64,000 nucleotides of DNA from Endozoicomonas sp. OPT23 (GTDB lineage: Bacteria > Pseudomonadota > Gammaproteobacteria > Pseudomonadales > Endozoicomonadaceae), in assembly GCF_009653635.1 (NCBI RefSeq), contig NZ_PPFD01000003.1, positions 700,955-764,954 on the forward strand. The letters are read 5' to 3'. How positions within the stretch are numbered: position 1 is the first letter of the stretch; every line of letters starts with the position of its first letter. This document shows positions 35,817-45,521 of the stretch, piece after piece. Under the pieces are notes generated by a model. That model was not told the DNA's origin and did not search any database. It saw only the letters and a list, made by a program, of their open reading frames with translations. A program made the position numbers and the translations under genes.

Positions 35817-36195
35817 TACTGATTGCGGTTTCGTGATCTGAAAAATTCTGTCCAGGCCATTCAGAATCCCCAGCTGAATGACCTGAACGGAAGATAAAAG
35901 CCGGGGGCCACTTTTTACCCTCCCTCAACTGAGTAGTTTGTGGTCCCCGCACTCAGCCAGCTTTCAGTTTTTACTGAACTCCCTGCAAGCCTTGAACCCT
36001 TTCCCTGCATTTGTCGCATTCAGTGTGTCGTAAATCGTCATGCCTCTGCCGTGTTCAGTAACGGTCACAATCAGGCTTGCCTCTATTATTCGAATCAAGA
36101 GCGTAATAAACACCAGCCTGAACCGGAGACGGCCAGGAAAAATAATTAGAACAACACGTTAAGACCCGGCGATCCCGCCAGGTGGGGAAGCAAAT
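35817..36195. other. 379-bp region between the BCCT gene and glyA
   Basis: No gene is visible. An imperfect stem between 35853-35864 and 35874-35885 may end the transporter transcript. The glyA side holds two TGTCGT-like half-sites. Confidence 0.5.
36026..36052 (+). promoter_or_regulatory. TGTCGT / TGCCGT direct repeat upstream of glyA-sox
   Basis: TGTCGT (36026-36031) and TGCCGT (36047-36052) start exactly 21 bases apart in the same orientation, and TGTCGC (36012-36017) lies just before. A 21-bp step places two half-sites on the same face of the helix, as AraC-type dimers require. Confidence 0.45.
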
Positions 36196-37461
36196 ATGTT
36201 TAAAAAGAGCGATCGAATTGAAGACTTCGACAGTGTGCTCTGGGCCGCAATAGAAAAAGAAGAGCGCCGCCAGGAAGAACACATTGAGCTGATTGCCTCC
36301 GAGAATTACACCAGCCCGAGAGTCATGCAGGCTCAGGGAACCTGTCTGACCAATAAGTATGCAGAGGGTTACCCTGGCAAGCGTTACTACGGCGGCTGCG
36401 AACATGTCGATGAAGTAGAACGTCTGGCTATGGACCGTGCCAAAGAACTGTTTGGTGCCGACTATGCCAACGTACAACCTCACTCCGGCTCACAGGCTAA
36501 CGCTGCCGTTTATATGGCGCTCTGCGAACCCGGTGACACAATTCTGGGCATGAGCCTCGCACACGGTGGTCACCTGACTCACGGAGCCAGTGTCAGCTTC
36601 TCCGGTAAAACCTATAACGCCGTTCAATACGGACTGAATGATGAAACCGGTGAAATCGATTATGAGCAGGTTGAAGCCCTGGCTCTGGAGCACAAGCCGA
36701 AGATGATCATTGCCGGTTTCTCTGCTTATTCCCGTATCGTAAACTGGGCTCGTTTTCGTGAGATTGCGGACAAAGTTGGTGCTTACCTGTTTGTCGATAT
36801 GGCTCATATTGCGGGTCTGGTGGCTGCACGCCTTTATCCGAACCCGATTCCGCACGCCCATGTAGTCACAACCACGACTCATAAAACCCTGCGAGGTCCT
36901 CGCGGTGGCCTGATTCTGGCTGGCGAAGACGAGAAGATTCAGAAGAAACTGAACTCTGCCGTATTCCCGGGTGGCCAGGGTGGTCCACTGATGCACGTCA
37001 TTGCTGCCAAGGCTGTTGCCTTCAAGGAAGCGCTCGCTCCTTCTTTCACTGAGTACCAGTCACAAGTCGTACAGAATGCCCGTTCAATGGCCGCTGTATT
37101 TGTTGAGCGTGGTTACGAAGTAGTATCCAACGGTACCGATAACCACCTGTTCCTGCTCAGCCTGATCAATCAGGGGCTGACCGGTAAAGATGCTGATGCC
37201 GCCCTGGGCCGAGCCAACATTACCGTTAACAAAAATGCGGTTCCTAACGATCCTCAGTCCCCCTTCGTAACCTCAGGTCTGCGTCTGGGCTCTCCGGTCA
37301 TCACCTCCCGAGGCCTGGGCGTTAAGGAAAGCGGTGAACTGGCGGCATGGATCGCTGACATTCTCGACGTAATGAATGACCCCGAAGCGCTGGAGCAAAC
37401 CATTGCCGAGGTTAAAGAGAAGGTTCTGGCTCTCTGTGCTCTGTACCCGGCTTACAACTAA
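36196..37461 (+). CDS. glyA: Serine hydroxymethyltransferase
   Basis: GlyA converts glycine plus methylene-tetrahydrofolate to serine. The 421-residue PLP enzyme carries [15 protein letters not shown] at the N-terminus, [14 protein letters not shown], and the PLP lysine in [13 protein letters not shown]. As in P. aeruginosa, this copy heads the soxBDAG genes, so it is probably the catabolic copy: it consumes the glycine and the methylene-THF that sarcosine oxidase makes together. A 19-bp perfect stem separates it from soxB. Confidence 0.96.
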   Translation: MFKKSDRIEDFDSVLWAAIEKEERRQEEHIELIASENYTSPRVMQAQGTCLTNKYAEGYPGKRYYGGCEHVDEVERLAMDRAKELFGADYANVQPHSGSQANAAVYMALCEPGDTILGMSLAHGGHLTHGASVSFSGKTYNAVQYGLNDETGEIDYEQVEALALEHKPKMIIAGFSAYSRIVNWARFREIADKVGAYLFVDMAHIAGLVAARLYPNPIPHAHVVTTTTHKTLRGPRGGLILAGEDEKIQKKLNSAVFPGGQGGPLMHVIAAKAVAFKEALAPSFTEYQSQVVQNARSMAAVFVERGYEVVSNGTDNHLFLLSLINQGLTGKDADAALGRANITVNKNAVPNDPQSPFVTSGLRLGSPVITSRGLGVKESGELAAWIADILDVMNDPEALEQTIAEVKEKVLALCALYPAYN

Positions 37462-37477
37462 AGCCGTTTAATCAGGA

Positions 37478-37524
37478 AACCCTGGTCAGGCAGCTGACAC
37501 ACCGACAGCTGCCTGACCAGGGTT
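37478..37524 (+). promoter_or_regulatory. 19-bp perfect stem-loop between glyA and soxB
   Basis: AACCCTGGTCAGGCAGCTG (37478-37496) is the exact complement of 37506-37524, with a 9-nt loop. No T-run follows. It could partly terminate transcription or stabilise the glyA message relative to sox. Confidence 0.65.
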
Positions 37525-37620
37525 GTTCATGTTCAAGAATAAAAAAACGGCAGTGGGTGATGTCAGTCCTGTTCAGATCATCGTCATAAGCTGGCTGCCC
37601 GCGAATAAAGGAACAGATGT

Positions 37621-38874
37621 ATGCAGCGATACTCCGGTTTCGGGCTTCTCAAACACAGCCTCAGTCATCATGAAAACTGGCAGCGGGCCTGGCGTAATCC
37701 CAAGCCCAAAAAACACTATGATGTGATCATCATTGGTGGCGGTGGTCATGGTCTGGCAACAGCCTACTATCTGGCCAAGGAACACAACATCACCAATGTT
37801 GCCGTCATCGAGAAAGGGTATCTGGGTGGCGGTAACACGGCACGAAACACCACCATTGTTCGTTCCAACTACCTCTGGGACGAAGCGGCTCATCTCTATG
37901 AACATGCCATGAATCTCTGGGAAGGTCTGTCTCAGGACCTGAACTACAACGTCATGTTCTCCCAGCGCGGTGTTCTTAACCTGGGGCATACCCTGCAGGA
38001 CATGCGAGACATCCAGCGCCGTGTTAACGCTAACCGTCTGAACGGCATTGATGGCGAGGTACTGGACACTCAGCAGGTGCAGGAAATCGTGCCCCTCATG
38101 GACTGCTCCGCCAATACCCGCTACCCGGTTCTGGGGGCTTCCTGGCAACCAAGAGCCGGTGTCGCACGACACGATGCAGTCGCCTGGGGTTATGCCCGGG
38201 GCGCTGATTCCTATGGTGTCGACCTGATTCAGCAGACAGAAGTCGTTGATCTGATCATTGAAGACGGCGCGATTACCGGTGTTAAAACCGATCGTCACGG
38301 TATTATCAGTGCCGGTCGAGTCGGTTCCGTGGTTGCCGGTAACTCCGGTGTGATGGCGAAAAAAGCCGGTTTCGAGCTGCCGCTGGAGTCTCACCCGCTG
38401 CAGGCACTGGTATCGGAACCGATCAAACCTGTTCTCGATACCGTTGTAATGTCCAACCATGTACACGGCTATGTCAGTCAGTCTGACAAGGGCGACCTGG
38501 TGATCGGTGCCGGTATTGATGGCTACAACGGTTACGGTCAGCGGGGTTCCTACGGCACCATCGAACATACCGTACAGGCGATTATCGAACTCTTTCCGAT
38601 GTTCAGCCGTGTCCGCATGAACCGACAGTGGGGCGGCATTGTGGATACCTGCCCTGATGCCTGTCCAATTATCAGTGAGACCCCTGTGGAAAACCTGTTC
38701 TTCAATTGTGGCTGGGGCACCGGTGGCTTCAAGGCAACACCGGGCTCAGGTCATGTCTTCGCTGCCACTCTGGCAAAGGGTAAAGCGCATCCACTGGCCA
38801 AGCCTTTCTCAATGTATCGCTTCCATGACGGTGCTCTGATCGACGAGCACGGCGCTGCCGGCGTAGCTCACTAA
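37621..38874 (+). CDS. soxB: Sarcosine oxidase beta subunit
   Basis: SoxB is the flavin-bearing catalytic subunit of heterotetrameric sarcosine oxidase. The 417-residue product has the FAD-binding loop [20 protein letters not shown] (about 36-55) and [14 protein letters not shown]. The C-terminal part includes the conserved [16 protein letters not shown]. It heads soxB-D-A-G and together with SoxA oxidises sarcosine to glycine, hydrogen peroxide and a one-carbon unit given to tetrahydrofolate. Confidence 0.96.
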   Translation: MQRYSGFGLLKHSLSHHENWQRAWRNPKPKKHYDVIIIGGGGHGLATAYYLAKEHNITNVAVIEKGYLGGGNTARNTTIVRSNYLWDEAAHLYEHAMNLWEGLSQDLNYNVMFSQRGVLNLGHTLQDMRDIQRRVNANRLNGIDGEVLDTQQVQEIVPLMDCSANTRYPVLGASWQPRAGVARHDAVAWGYARGADSYGVDLIQQTEVVDLIIEDGAITGVKTDRHGIISAGRVGSVVAGNSGVMAKKAGFELPLESHPLQALVSEPIKPVLDTVVMSNHVHGYVSQSDKGDLVIGAGIDGYNGYGQRGSYGTIEHTVQAIIELFPMFSRVRMNRQWGGIVDTCPDACPIISETPVENLFFNCGWGTGGFKATPGSGHVFAATLAKGKAHPLAKPFSMYRFHDGALIDEHGAAGVAH

Positions 38875-38888
38875 GGGGGAATAAACAC

Positions 38889-39185
38889 ATGTTATCCATC
38901 TATTGCCCACACTGCGGTGAACATCGGGAAGAAGAAGAGTTTCACCCGAAAGGTCAGGCTCATATCGTTCGACCTCTGGACCCGGAAAGCTGCTCTGATA
39001 AAGAGTGGGGCCAGTATCTCTATTTCCGCAAGAACACCCGGGGTTTGCACCATGAACTCTGGGTACACGCAGCCGGTTGTCGCAAGTTCTTTAACATCAC
39101 CCGGGACACCGTCAGTTACGAGATCAGAGAGGTTTACCTGATCGGTGAACAGCCTTCTGTGACTTCAGATAGGGCACAGAGCTAA
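38889..39185 (+). CDS. soxD: Sarcosine oxidase delta subunit
   Basis: SoxD is the small zinc-binding subunit of sarcosine oxidase. The 98-residue product begins MLSIYCPHCGEHREEEEFH, giving the CxxC and His ligands; the last ligand is the Cys in HAAGCRKFFNITRDT. Length and motif order match the family. It lies 14 bp after soxB and 10 bp before soxA. Confidence 0.95.
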   Translation: MLSIYCPHCGEHREEEEFHPKGQAHIVRPLDPESCSDKEWGQYLYFRKNTRGLHHELWVHAAGCRKFFNITRDTVSYEIREVYLIGEQPSVTSDRAQS

Positions 39186-39195
39186 GGAGAGAACG

Positions 39196-42100
39196 ATGGC
39201 ACAGATAAATCGAATCAATAACAGTGGTCGAATCGATCCCACCCAGCCTCTGAACTTCACCTACAACGGTAAAAGCTACCAGGGTTTCAAGGGCGATACC
39301 CTGGCCTCGGCGCTGCTGGCCAATGGTGTTGATGTGGTCGGCCGTAGCTTTAAATACAGCCGCCCGAGAGGCATTCTTGCCGCCGGTGCAGAAGAGCCCA
39401 ACGCCATTCTGCAGGTGGGGGCCACTGAAGCGACTCAGGTTCCCAATGTTCGTGCAACCCAGCAGGAACTCTTCAACGGACTGGTCTGTCAGTCGGTCAA
39501 CGGCTGGCCTAATGTTGAAACGGACCTGATGAGCCTGGTGGGCAAAGCTGGCGGCAAAATGATGCCTCCCGGCTTTTACTACAAGACCTTTATGTATCCC
39601 CAGAGCCTCTGGCCAACTTATGAAAATGTGATTCGTAAGGCCGCAGGTCTTGGGCGTTCCCCCAAAGTTGGCGACCCGGATACTTACGACAAGGTTAACC
39701 AGCACTGCGACCTGCTGATTGTTGGCGCGGGTCCTGCCGGTCTTGCTGCAGCCCAGGCTGCTGCCCGCAGTGGTGCCAGGGTCATTATTGCCGATGAGCA
39801 GAATGAATTCGGTGGCAGCCTGTTGTCGTCCAACGAAATGATCGACGGTCAACCCGCTGACAGTTGGGTTAAACAGGTAGCTGAAGAACTGGAAGCTCAA
39901 CCTGAAGTCATGCTGCTGCCACGTTCCACCGTGAACGGTTACCACGATCATAATTTCCTGACCATTCACCAGCGCTGCACTGATCACCTCGCCGACAGAG
40001 CGCCTTCCGGTCAGGTGCGCCAGCGTATGCACCGGGTACGGGCAAAGTGGGTTATTCTGGCCACCGGCGCCCATGAAAGGCCGCTGGTTTTCGGCAACAA
40101 TGACGTTCCTGGCTGCATGCTGGCCAGTGCTGTCTCTACCTACATTCATCGCTACAGTGTGGTACCCGGTCGTCGTCTGGTATTGATGACCACTAATGAT
40201 CATGGCTACAAGACGGCTATCGACTGGCATGCTGCTGGCCGTGAAGTCGTGGCCATTGTTGATACACGACAAAAACCAAAGGGCTATCGTGTCGATCAGG
40301 CTCGTGAACTGGGTATCACTGTTATCAGCGGTTCCGCTGTGATTGAAGCTAAAGGTACCAAGCGAGTCACTGCTGCGATTGTTTCCGGCATTAACGAAGC
40401 CGGTGACAAATTAACCGGTAGCACACAAGAGTTGTCTGCAGACACCATTGCCAGCTCCGGCGGCTGGAGTCCTGCTGTGCACCTGTCCTGCCACACCGGC
40501 AGCCGCCCGGTCTGGAATGATGCCGTGGCTGGTTTTGTACCGGGGGCAACCAAACAGAAGCAGCTGTTGGCCGGTGGTATTAACGGTGTCTACTCACTGG
40601 ATAAGGTGCTGGGTTCAGGGCTTGAAGCCGGTCTTCAGGCTGTCAGCAATCTGGGCTTTGCAGCCCCTGCTGTTGAACTGCCCCAAGTGGAGCCTGCCAC
40701 TGAAGGCAGATCCATGGCGCTCTATCATATCCCTCACAGCAAGCCGACGTCTCAGGCTCCCAAGCAGTTTGTTGACTATCAGACCGATGTAACTGCCGCG
40801 GGTATTGAGGTCGCCTGTCGTGAAGGGTTTGAATCCATTGAGCACGTTAAGCGTTATACGGCGATGGGCTTTGGTACTGACCAGGGCAAGACCGGCAACA
40901 TCAACGGCATGGCGATTACCGCCAAAGCTTTGAACAAAACGATTCCGGAAACCGGAACCACCATTTTCCGTCCGAACTATACCCCCATCACCTTTGGTGC
41001 CATTGCTGGCCGTGACTGCGGTGAACTGTTTGACCCGAAACGCTATACCGCCATGCACAAATGGCATCTTGAAAACGGCGCACGGTTTGAGGATGTAGGC
41101 CAGTGGAAACGTCCCTGGTACTACCCGAAAGCGGGTGAAACCATGCAACTGGCTCTGGACCGTGAGTGCACCGCAACCCGTGACAGTGTCGGTATTCTTG
41201 ATGCGTCGACACTCGGCAAAATAGACATTCAGGGACCGGATGCCCGGGAATTCCTTAACCGTGTTTACTCCAATGCCTGGGCCAAGTTAGCCGTGGGCAA
41301 GTGCCGCTACGGTCTTATGTGTGGTGAAGATGGTATGGTCTTCGATGACGGAGTCACCTCCTGTCTGGCAGACAACCACTTCCTGATGACCACCACCTCC
41401 GGCGGTGCCGCCAGGGTTCTGGAGTGGCTGGAACTCTATCATCAAACCGAATGGCCTGAACTGGAAGTCTTCTTCAACACAGTGACGGATCACTGGTCCA
41501 CCATGACCATCTCTGGCCCCAACAGTCGCAAACTGCTGTCAAAACTGACCGACATCGACCTGTCCAACGAGAACTTTGCCTATATGGACTGGCAGGAAGC
41601 CAAAGTGGCAGGGGCTCCGGCACGAATATTCCGCATCTCATTCACCGGAGAGCTGTCGTATGAAATAAACGTTCAGGCCAACTACGGACTGTACGTTTGG
41701 GAAAAGCTGTTTGAAGCCGGAGCCGAATTCAACCTGACGCCATACGGCACCGAAACCATGCACGTTCTGCGGGCTGAGAAAGGTTTCATCATTGCCGGTC
41801 AGGACACCGATGGTTCAGTCACACCGGAAGACCTGGGCATGAACTGGTGTATTGCCCGCAAGAAACCCTTCAGCTTTATCGGCAAACGAGGCATGGCACG
41901 GGAAGACTGTCAGCGTGAGAACCGCAAGCAACTGGTCGGACTGAGAACCAAACAACCCGAAGTGGTTCTGGAAGAAGGCGCCCAGGCTGTTTTTGATCCA
42001 AACGCAGGCATCCCCATGCCCATGGTGGGCCATGTAACGTCCAGTTATTACAGTGCCAACCTTGGCCACAGTATTGCTATGGCTGTTATCAAGGGCGGCC

Positions 42101-42213
42101 TTGGCCGAACCGGCGAAAGTGTTTATTTCCCACAGGCTGATGGCGGGGTCATCGAAGCTGAAATCTGCAGTCCAGTCTTTCTGGATCCAAAAGGAGAGCG
42201 CCAGAATGTCTAA
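39196..42213 (+). CDS. soxA: Sarcosine oxidase alpha subunit
   Basis: SoxA is the 1005-residue large subunit. An N-terminal ferredoxin-like region (about 15-95) is followed by a Rossmann NAD-binding domain with LLIVGAGPAGLAAAQAAAR (about 174-192), a second nucleotide domain, and a C-terminal GcvT-like folate-binding half (from about 600). The folate half takes the methyl carbon as methylene-tetrahydrofolate. Size and domain order match Pseudomonas and Corynebacterium SoxA. Its last codons overlap soxG by eight bases. Confidence 0.96.
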   Translation: MAQINRINNSGRIDPTQPLNFTYNGKSYQGFKGDTLASALLANGVDVVGRSFKYSRPRGILAAGAEEPNAILQVGATEATQVPNVRATQQELFNGLVCQSVNGWPNVETDLMSLVGKAGGKMMPPGFYYKTFMYPQSLWPTYENVIRKAAGLGRSPKVGDPDTYDKVNQHCDLLIVGAGPAGLAAAQAAARSGARVIIADEQNEFGGSLLSSNEMIDGQPADSWVKQVAEELEAQPEVMLLPRSTVNGYHDHNFLTIHQRCTDHLADRAPSGQVRQRMHRVRAKWVILATGAHERPLVFGNNDVPGCMLASAVSTYIHRYSVVPGRRLVLMTTNDHGYKTAIDWHAAGREVVAIVDTRQKPKGYRVDQARELGITVISGSAVIEAKGTKRVTAAIVSGINEAGDKLTGSTQELSADTIASSGGWSPAVHLSCHTGSRPVWNDAVAGFVPGATKQKQLLAGGINGVYSLDKVLGSGLEAGLQAVSNLGFAAPAVELPQVEPATEGRSMALYHIPHSKPTSQAPKQFVDYQTDVTAAGIEVACREGFESIEHVKRYTAMGFGTDQGKTGNINGMAITAKALNKTIPETGTTIFRPNYTPITFGAIAGRDCGELFDPKRYTAMHKWHLENGARFEDVGQWKRPWYYPKAGETMQLALDRECTATRDSVGILDASTLGKIDIQGPDAREFLNRVYSNAWAKLAVGKCRYGLMCGEDGMVFDDGVTSCLADNHFLMTTTSGGAARVLEWLELYHQTEWPELEVFFNTVTDHWSTMTISGPNSRKLLSKLTDIDLSNENFAYMDWQEAKVAGAPARIFRISFTGELSYEINVQANYGLYVWEKLFEAGAEFNLTPYGTETMHVLRAEKGFIIAGQDTDGSVTPEDLGMNWCIARKKPFSFIGKRGMAREDCQRENRKQLVGLRTKQPEVVLEEGAQAVFDPNAGIPMPMVGHVTSSYYSANLGHSIAMAVIKGGLGRTGESVYFPQADGGVIEAEICSPVFLDPKGERQNV

Positions 42214-42877
42214 CCTGAACGAAAGCGGACTGAACCCGGCGGCCCAGGGCAAGGCTGCGGTCATGAAGCAGATTCCTGACGACGCTGCTGTCAGGGCAGA
42301 ATCGCCCCTGCATCACATTGACCTGCCCTCCATGGCTGGCAAACAAAAGGATGGCGGTATTTATCTGAAAGAGTTGGCGTTTGTTGGTCATCTGTCCCTG
42401 CGCTGTGATCAGAAGAATGCGGAACAGCTGTCCACCGTTAAAGAGATCCTTGGGCTTGAACTTCCTCTGCAACCATTGACGTCCAATACAAATGATCAGG
42501 TACAGATTCGCTGGATGTCTCCGGATGAATGGCTGATCACGGTGCCTGGCGACAGAACTTTTGAGATCGAAGGACTGTTTCGCGAAAAGATGACCGGGCA
42601 TTACTCGCTGGTAAACGGCAGTGGTGGTCAGACCATTCTGGAAGTCCGAGGGCCATCGGTTGTCGACCTGCTGAAGAAATGCGTTCCTGTCGACCTCCAC
42701 AGCTCTGAGTTTCCAGGTGGAAAAGTGGTGAGCACAACCTTTGCCAAAGCCGGTGCCGTTATCCGTCGCCTGGACGAACAGAGCTTTGAGCTGGTAATAC
42801 GTCGCAGTTTTGCCGATTACATCTGGCTCTGGATTCAAGATGCCAGTCAGGAGTTTGGCCTGGTCATCGAGCAATAA
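42206..42877 (+). CDS. soxG: Sarcosine oxidase gamma subunit
   Basis: SoxG is the fourth subunit of sarcosine oxidase, a GcvT-like protein without known catalytic residues. The 223-residue product contains RWMSPDEWLITVPGD, VNGSGGQTILEVRGPS and a C-terminal RRSFADYIWLWIQDA, which fit the family. The ATG at 42206 lies within the end of soxA behind AAGGAGAG. It closes the soxBDAG set; a terminator follows before purU. Confidence 0.93.
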   Translation: MSNLNESGLNPAAQGKAAVMKQIPDDAAVRAESPLHHIDLPSMAGKQKDGGIYLKELAFVGHLSLRCDQKNAEQLSTVKEILGLELPLQPLTSNTNDQVQIRWMSPDEWLITVPGDRTFEIEGLFREKMTGHYSLVNGSGGQTILEVRGPSVVDLLKKCVPVDLHSSEFPGGKVVSTTFAKAGAVIRRLDEQSFELVIRRSFADYIWLWIQDASQEFGLVIEQ

Positions 42878-42960
42878 GCTTTACGGTTCTGCATGTATGT
42901 GTGGGTGCGCAGTCAGCGTGCAGGACCGTTTTTTTATTTCTGTTTCACTTCTCAATTAAG

Positions 42961-42990
42961 AGCCTGTAGTTTTCGCTTCAGGCTTTTTTC
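42961..42990 (+). terminator. Terminator between soxG and purU
   Basis: AGCCTG (42961-42966) pairs with CAGGCT (42979-42984), followed by a run of T. It fits an intrinsic terminator, so purU may have its own promoter or rely on read-through. Confidence 0.6.
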
Positions 42991-43000
42991 GGTATCCACT

Positions 43001-43867
43001 ATGAACAATAAACCTGAAAAATGGATTCTCACTGCCAGCTGTCCAAGCATGCTGGGGACAGTTGATGTTGTCACTGCATTCATGGCTGAATCGAGCCTTT
43101 ATATCGATGAGATTCACTCTTTCGATGATCGTGCAGAAGAACGCTTTTTCATTCGTGTAGAGTTTCATCCCGAGTTGTGCAGCTTTGATCCCGACATATT
43201 CACCAGTGCTTTTTCACAGCGGGCCAGAGAGTTCGATATGGAGTGGCAGCTGACCGCAGCAAGCCATCGTCCCCGTGTGGCGATCATGGTTTCCAAGTAT
43301 GACCACTGCCTGAACGACTTGCTGTACCGTCACCGCACCAATCAGTTGAAAATTGATATACCGGTTATTATCTCGAACCACCCTGACCTGAAGCCTCTCG
43401 CTGACTGGCATGATATTCCTTACTACCATCTGCCTATTACTCCGGAAACCAAGCCAGAGCAGGAAGCTGAACTGATCAAACTGCTGAATCAGTATGATAT
43501 TGAACTCGTTGTGCTGGCCCGCTATATGCAGGTCCTGTCACCGGAACTCTGTGACTATCTGAACGGTAAAGCCATCAATATTCACCACTCTTTACTACCT
43601 GGTTTTAAAGGTGCACGTCCTTATCATCAGGCCTGGGAAAAAGGCGTGAAGATGGTTGGCGCTACTGCGCATTATGTCAACAATGATCTGGATGAAGGTC
43701 CGATTATTGCACAGGGTATTCAGACGACGGATCACACTCATTTTCCGGAAGATCTGGTTGCAAAAGGACAGGATATTGAAAGGGTGACTCTGTTCAATGC
43801 TGTTCGTTACCACATTGAAAAACGAGTACTTCTGCACGGTAAGAAAACCGTAGTGTTTAATAATTAA
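43001..43867 (+). CDS. purU: Formyltetrahydrofolate deformylase
   Basis: PurU hydrolyses 10-formyl-THF to formate and THF, which recycles folate during sarcosine catabolism. The 288-residue product has an N-terminal ACT-like domain (about 8-90) and a formyltransferase-fold domain with VVLARYMQVLSPELC, NIHHSLLPGFKGARPYHQA and the Asp of VNNDLDEGPIIAQ. The ATG at 43001 gives the normal family length. P. aeruginosa carries purU2 in the same place after soxG. The formate made here would feed the Fds enzyme encoded 20 kb away. Confidence 0.94.
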   Translation: MNNKPEKWILTASCPSMLGTVDVVTAFMAESSLYIDEIHSFDDRAEERFFIRVEFHPELCSFDPDIFTSAFSQRAREFDMEWQLTAASHRPRVAIMVSKYDHCLNDLLYRHRTNQLKIDIPVIISNHPDLKPLADWHDIPYYHLPITPETKPEQEAELIKLLNQYDIELVVLARYMQVLSPELCDYLNGKAINIHHSLLPGFKGARPYHQAWEKGVKMVGATAHYVNNDLDEGPIIAQGIQTTDHTHFPEDLVAKGQDIERVTLFNAVRYHIEKRVLLHGKKTVVFNN

Positions 43868-43890
43868 GCCGAGTGAAAGAGAAGAATAAA

Positions 43891-43917
43891 GCCCCCGATT
43901 GGCGATTAATCGGGGGC
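43891..43917 (+). terminator. Bidirectional GC-rich terminator between purU and gbcA
   Basis: GCCCCCGATT (43891-43900) and AATCGGGGGC (43908-43917) form a perfect 10-bp stem. On the minus strand the stem is followed by CTTTATTC, so it can end gbcA as well as purU. Confidence 0.75.
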
Positions 43918-43935
43918 AGGGGGGGATTTGCAATA

Positions 43936-45198
43936 TTATTTGCTTAAGTTGTTGCGAACAGTCTCGCAGTACCAGTCGATGAAGTTGATAACACCGAATT
44001 CAAAGGTTTCAGAATAAGGGCCTGGCTGATAGCCAATGGAGTTAATACCCAGCTGATTTTCTTCTGCCAGAACACGATCCTGCTCATTAGTCGCATCCCA
44101 GACTTCACGCAGCTTCTTCGGGTCATAATCAACGCCTTCTACAGCATCCTTGTGAACCAGCCACTTGGTCGTTACCAGCGTCTCCTGAGGAGAGATTGGC
44201 AGCACTCTGAATACAACCACATGGTCACTCTGCATATGGTTCCAGGAATTTGGCAGATGGAGAATTCGCATCGAGCCCATTTCAGGGTTTTTGATACGCC
44301 CCATCAACTTTGTACAGCTGGCAGTACCATCGATGGTCATCGCAACAGTGCCTTCTTTTAACGGCATTCTGACGACACGGTTTTGCAGTCCATGGCTGAC
44401 ATGTTTGTGAGGGATTTTTTCTTCATCCCAGGCAGCAGCCTGCCGTTCGTACTGAGCGACAAATTCTTCACTGGCACGAGGATCATGAGTGTCATCCCAT
44501 TCCAGCAGAGTGTTCAACAACTCCGGGTGAGAACCAGAACAGTGGTAGCACTCACGGTTGTTTTCGATAACCAGCTTCCAGTTGGCTTTCTCCAGGATAT
44601 TGGACTCCACCGCAACTTTAGTGTTTTCCATATCATAGGGTTCCATATATTCATCCATTGTCGCCAGGAATGGATCAAGATCAGGAACTTCACCAGTGGT
44701 CAGGTTTACAAAAATGAATCCACCCGCTGTACGGCAATGTGCTTTTTTAAGCCCATGCTCTTTCATGTCGAAGCTGTCGCCCATCTCGGTACCGGCAAAC
44801 AACAGGTTACCTTTCAGGTCATAGGTCCACTGGTGATAAGGGCAAACAAGATTAGCCACCTTACCTTTGCGGCTGTTGCAGATACGTGAACCACGATGAC
44901 GACATACGTTATGAAAAGCTTCTACAGAACCGTCACCATCGCGTACCAGTAATACAGGGTTCTGACCAATTTCAACGGTAAAGTAATCGCCTCGTGCCGG
45001 GATTTCGCTGGTCATGCCAACAAATATCCATTCTTTCAGAAAGACTTCTTCAATATCAACTCGAAACATCTGCGGATCGTTATAAAACGGCTGAGGCAAA
45101 GAAAGGTTACGAGGTCGCTCCGTAAGAAGCTGCTGCATTTGTTCATGCGCCTCTTCCCGGTTACGGCAGGCAGTATTCAGAAGATCAATATGGCTCAT
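43936..45198 (-). CDS. gbcA: Glycine betaine monooxygenase oxygenase component
   Basis: GbcA is the Rieske oxygenase that demethylates glycine betaine to dimethylglycine, releasing formaldehyde. In the 420-residue product the Rieske cluster ligands are Cys99 and His101 (CRHRGS) and Cys119 and His122 (CPYHQW). The mononuclear iron site is in NNRECYHCSGSHPE. The ATG at 45198 follows AGGAAT and is preferred over a longer opening from 45300, whose extra residues are unlike the family. It is divergent from gbcB, its reductase, across 323 bp. Confidence 0.95.
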   Translation of the reverse strand: MSHIDLLNTACRNREEAHEQMQQLLTERPRNLSLPQPFYNDPQMFRVDIEEVFLKEWIFVGMTSEIPARGDYFTVEIGQNPVLLVRDGDGSVEAFHNVCRHRGSRICNSRKGKVANLVCPYHQWTYDLKGNLLFAGTEMGDSFDMKEHGLKKAHCRTAGGFIFVNLTTGEVPDLDPFLATMDEYMEPYDMENTKVAVESNILEKANWKLVIENNRECYHCSGSHPELLNTLLEWDDTHDPRASEEFVAQYERQAAAWDEEKIPHKHVSHGLQNRVVRMPLKEGTVAMTIDGTASCTKLMGRIKNPEMGSMRILHLPNSWNHMQSDHVVVFRVLPISPQETLVTTKWLVHKDAVEGVDYDPKKLREVWDATNEQDRVLAEENQLGINSIGYQPGPYSETFEFGVINFIDWYCETVRNNLSK

Positions 45199-45521
45199 TG
45201 TTATTATTCCTGGTGTCCCATCCGAAAGTAGAAATCGCAGCCGCCTGAAGCAATTCCCACACTTTTTTAAAGGTATTTTTTTCAGCCAATCGTCTATCAA
45301 AAAAAACCAGGATGAGTGCCTGTTTGCGACTTGAGCAGCACAATTCTCGACCTGCAGAGGGCCAGTTGCCTGATAGCGTCGTGAAAGGCCAAAAGAATGT
45401 CGTTAATTGTTAACCAGCGCCTGCTGACAGCACTGAGAATACCTACATCATGGGAGCCGTAAGCACACCTGGAGCTGCTTATTCCTTCCTTTGCGACGGT
45501 CAAAAATAAGAGATTATAAAA
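45199..45521. promoter_or_regulatory. Divergent gbcA-gbcB control region with 21-bp TGTCGT repeat
   Basis: The 323 bp between the two start codons hold CGTCGT (45377-45382) and TGTCGT (45398-45403), starting exactly 21 bases apart in the same orientation. The same word occurs before the other betaine operons. No gene is visible in the region. Confidence 0.45.

Noticed and set aside
35817-36195. Glycine riboswitch before glyA
   Set aside because: I looked for the paired aptamer core in the leader and found no matching conserved sequence or structure.
37573-38568. 331-codon open frame on the minus strand
   Set aside because: It is antisense to soxB and shows no domain pattern.
39124-40272. 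382-codon open frame on the minus strand
   Set aside because: It is antisense to soxA, which has a full set of conserved motifs in the plus strand.
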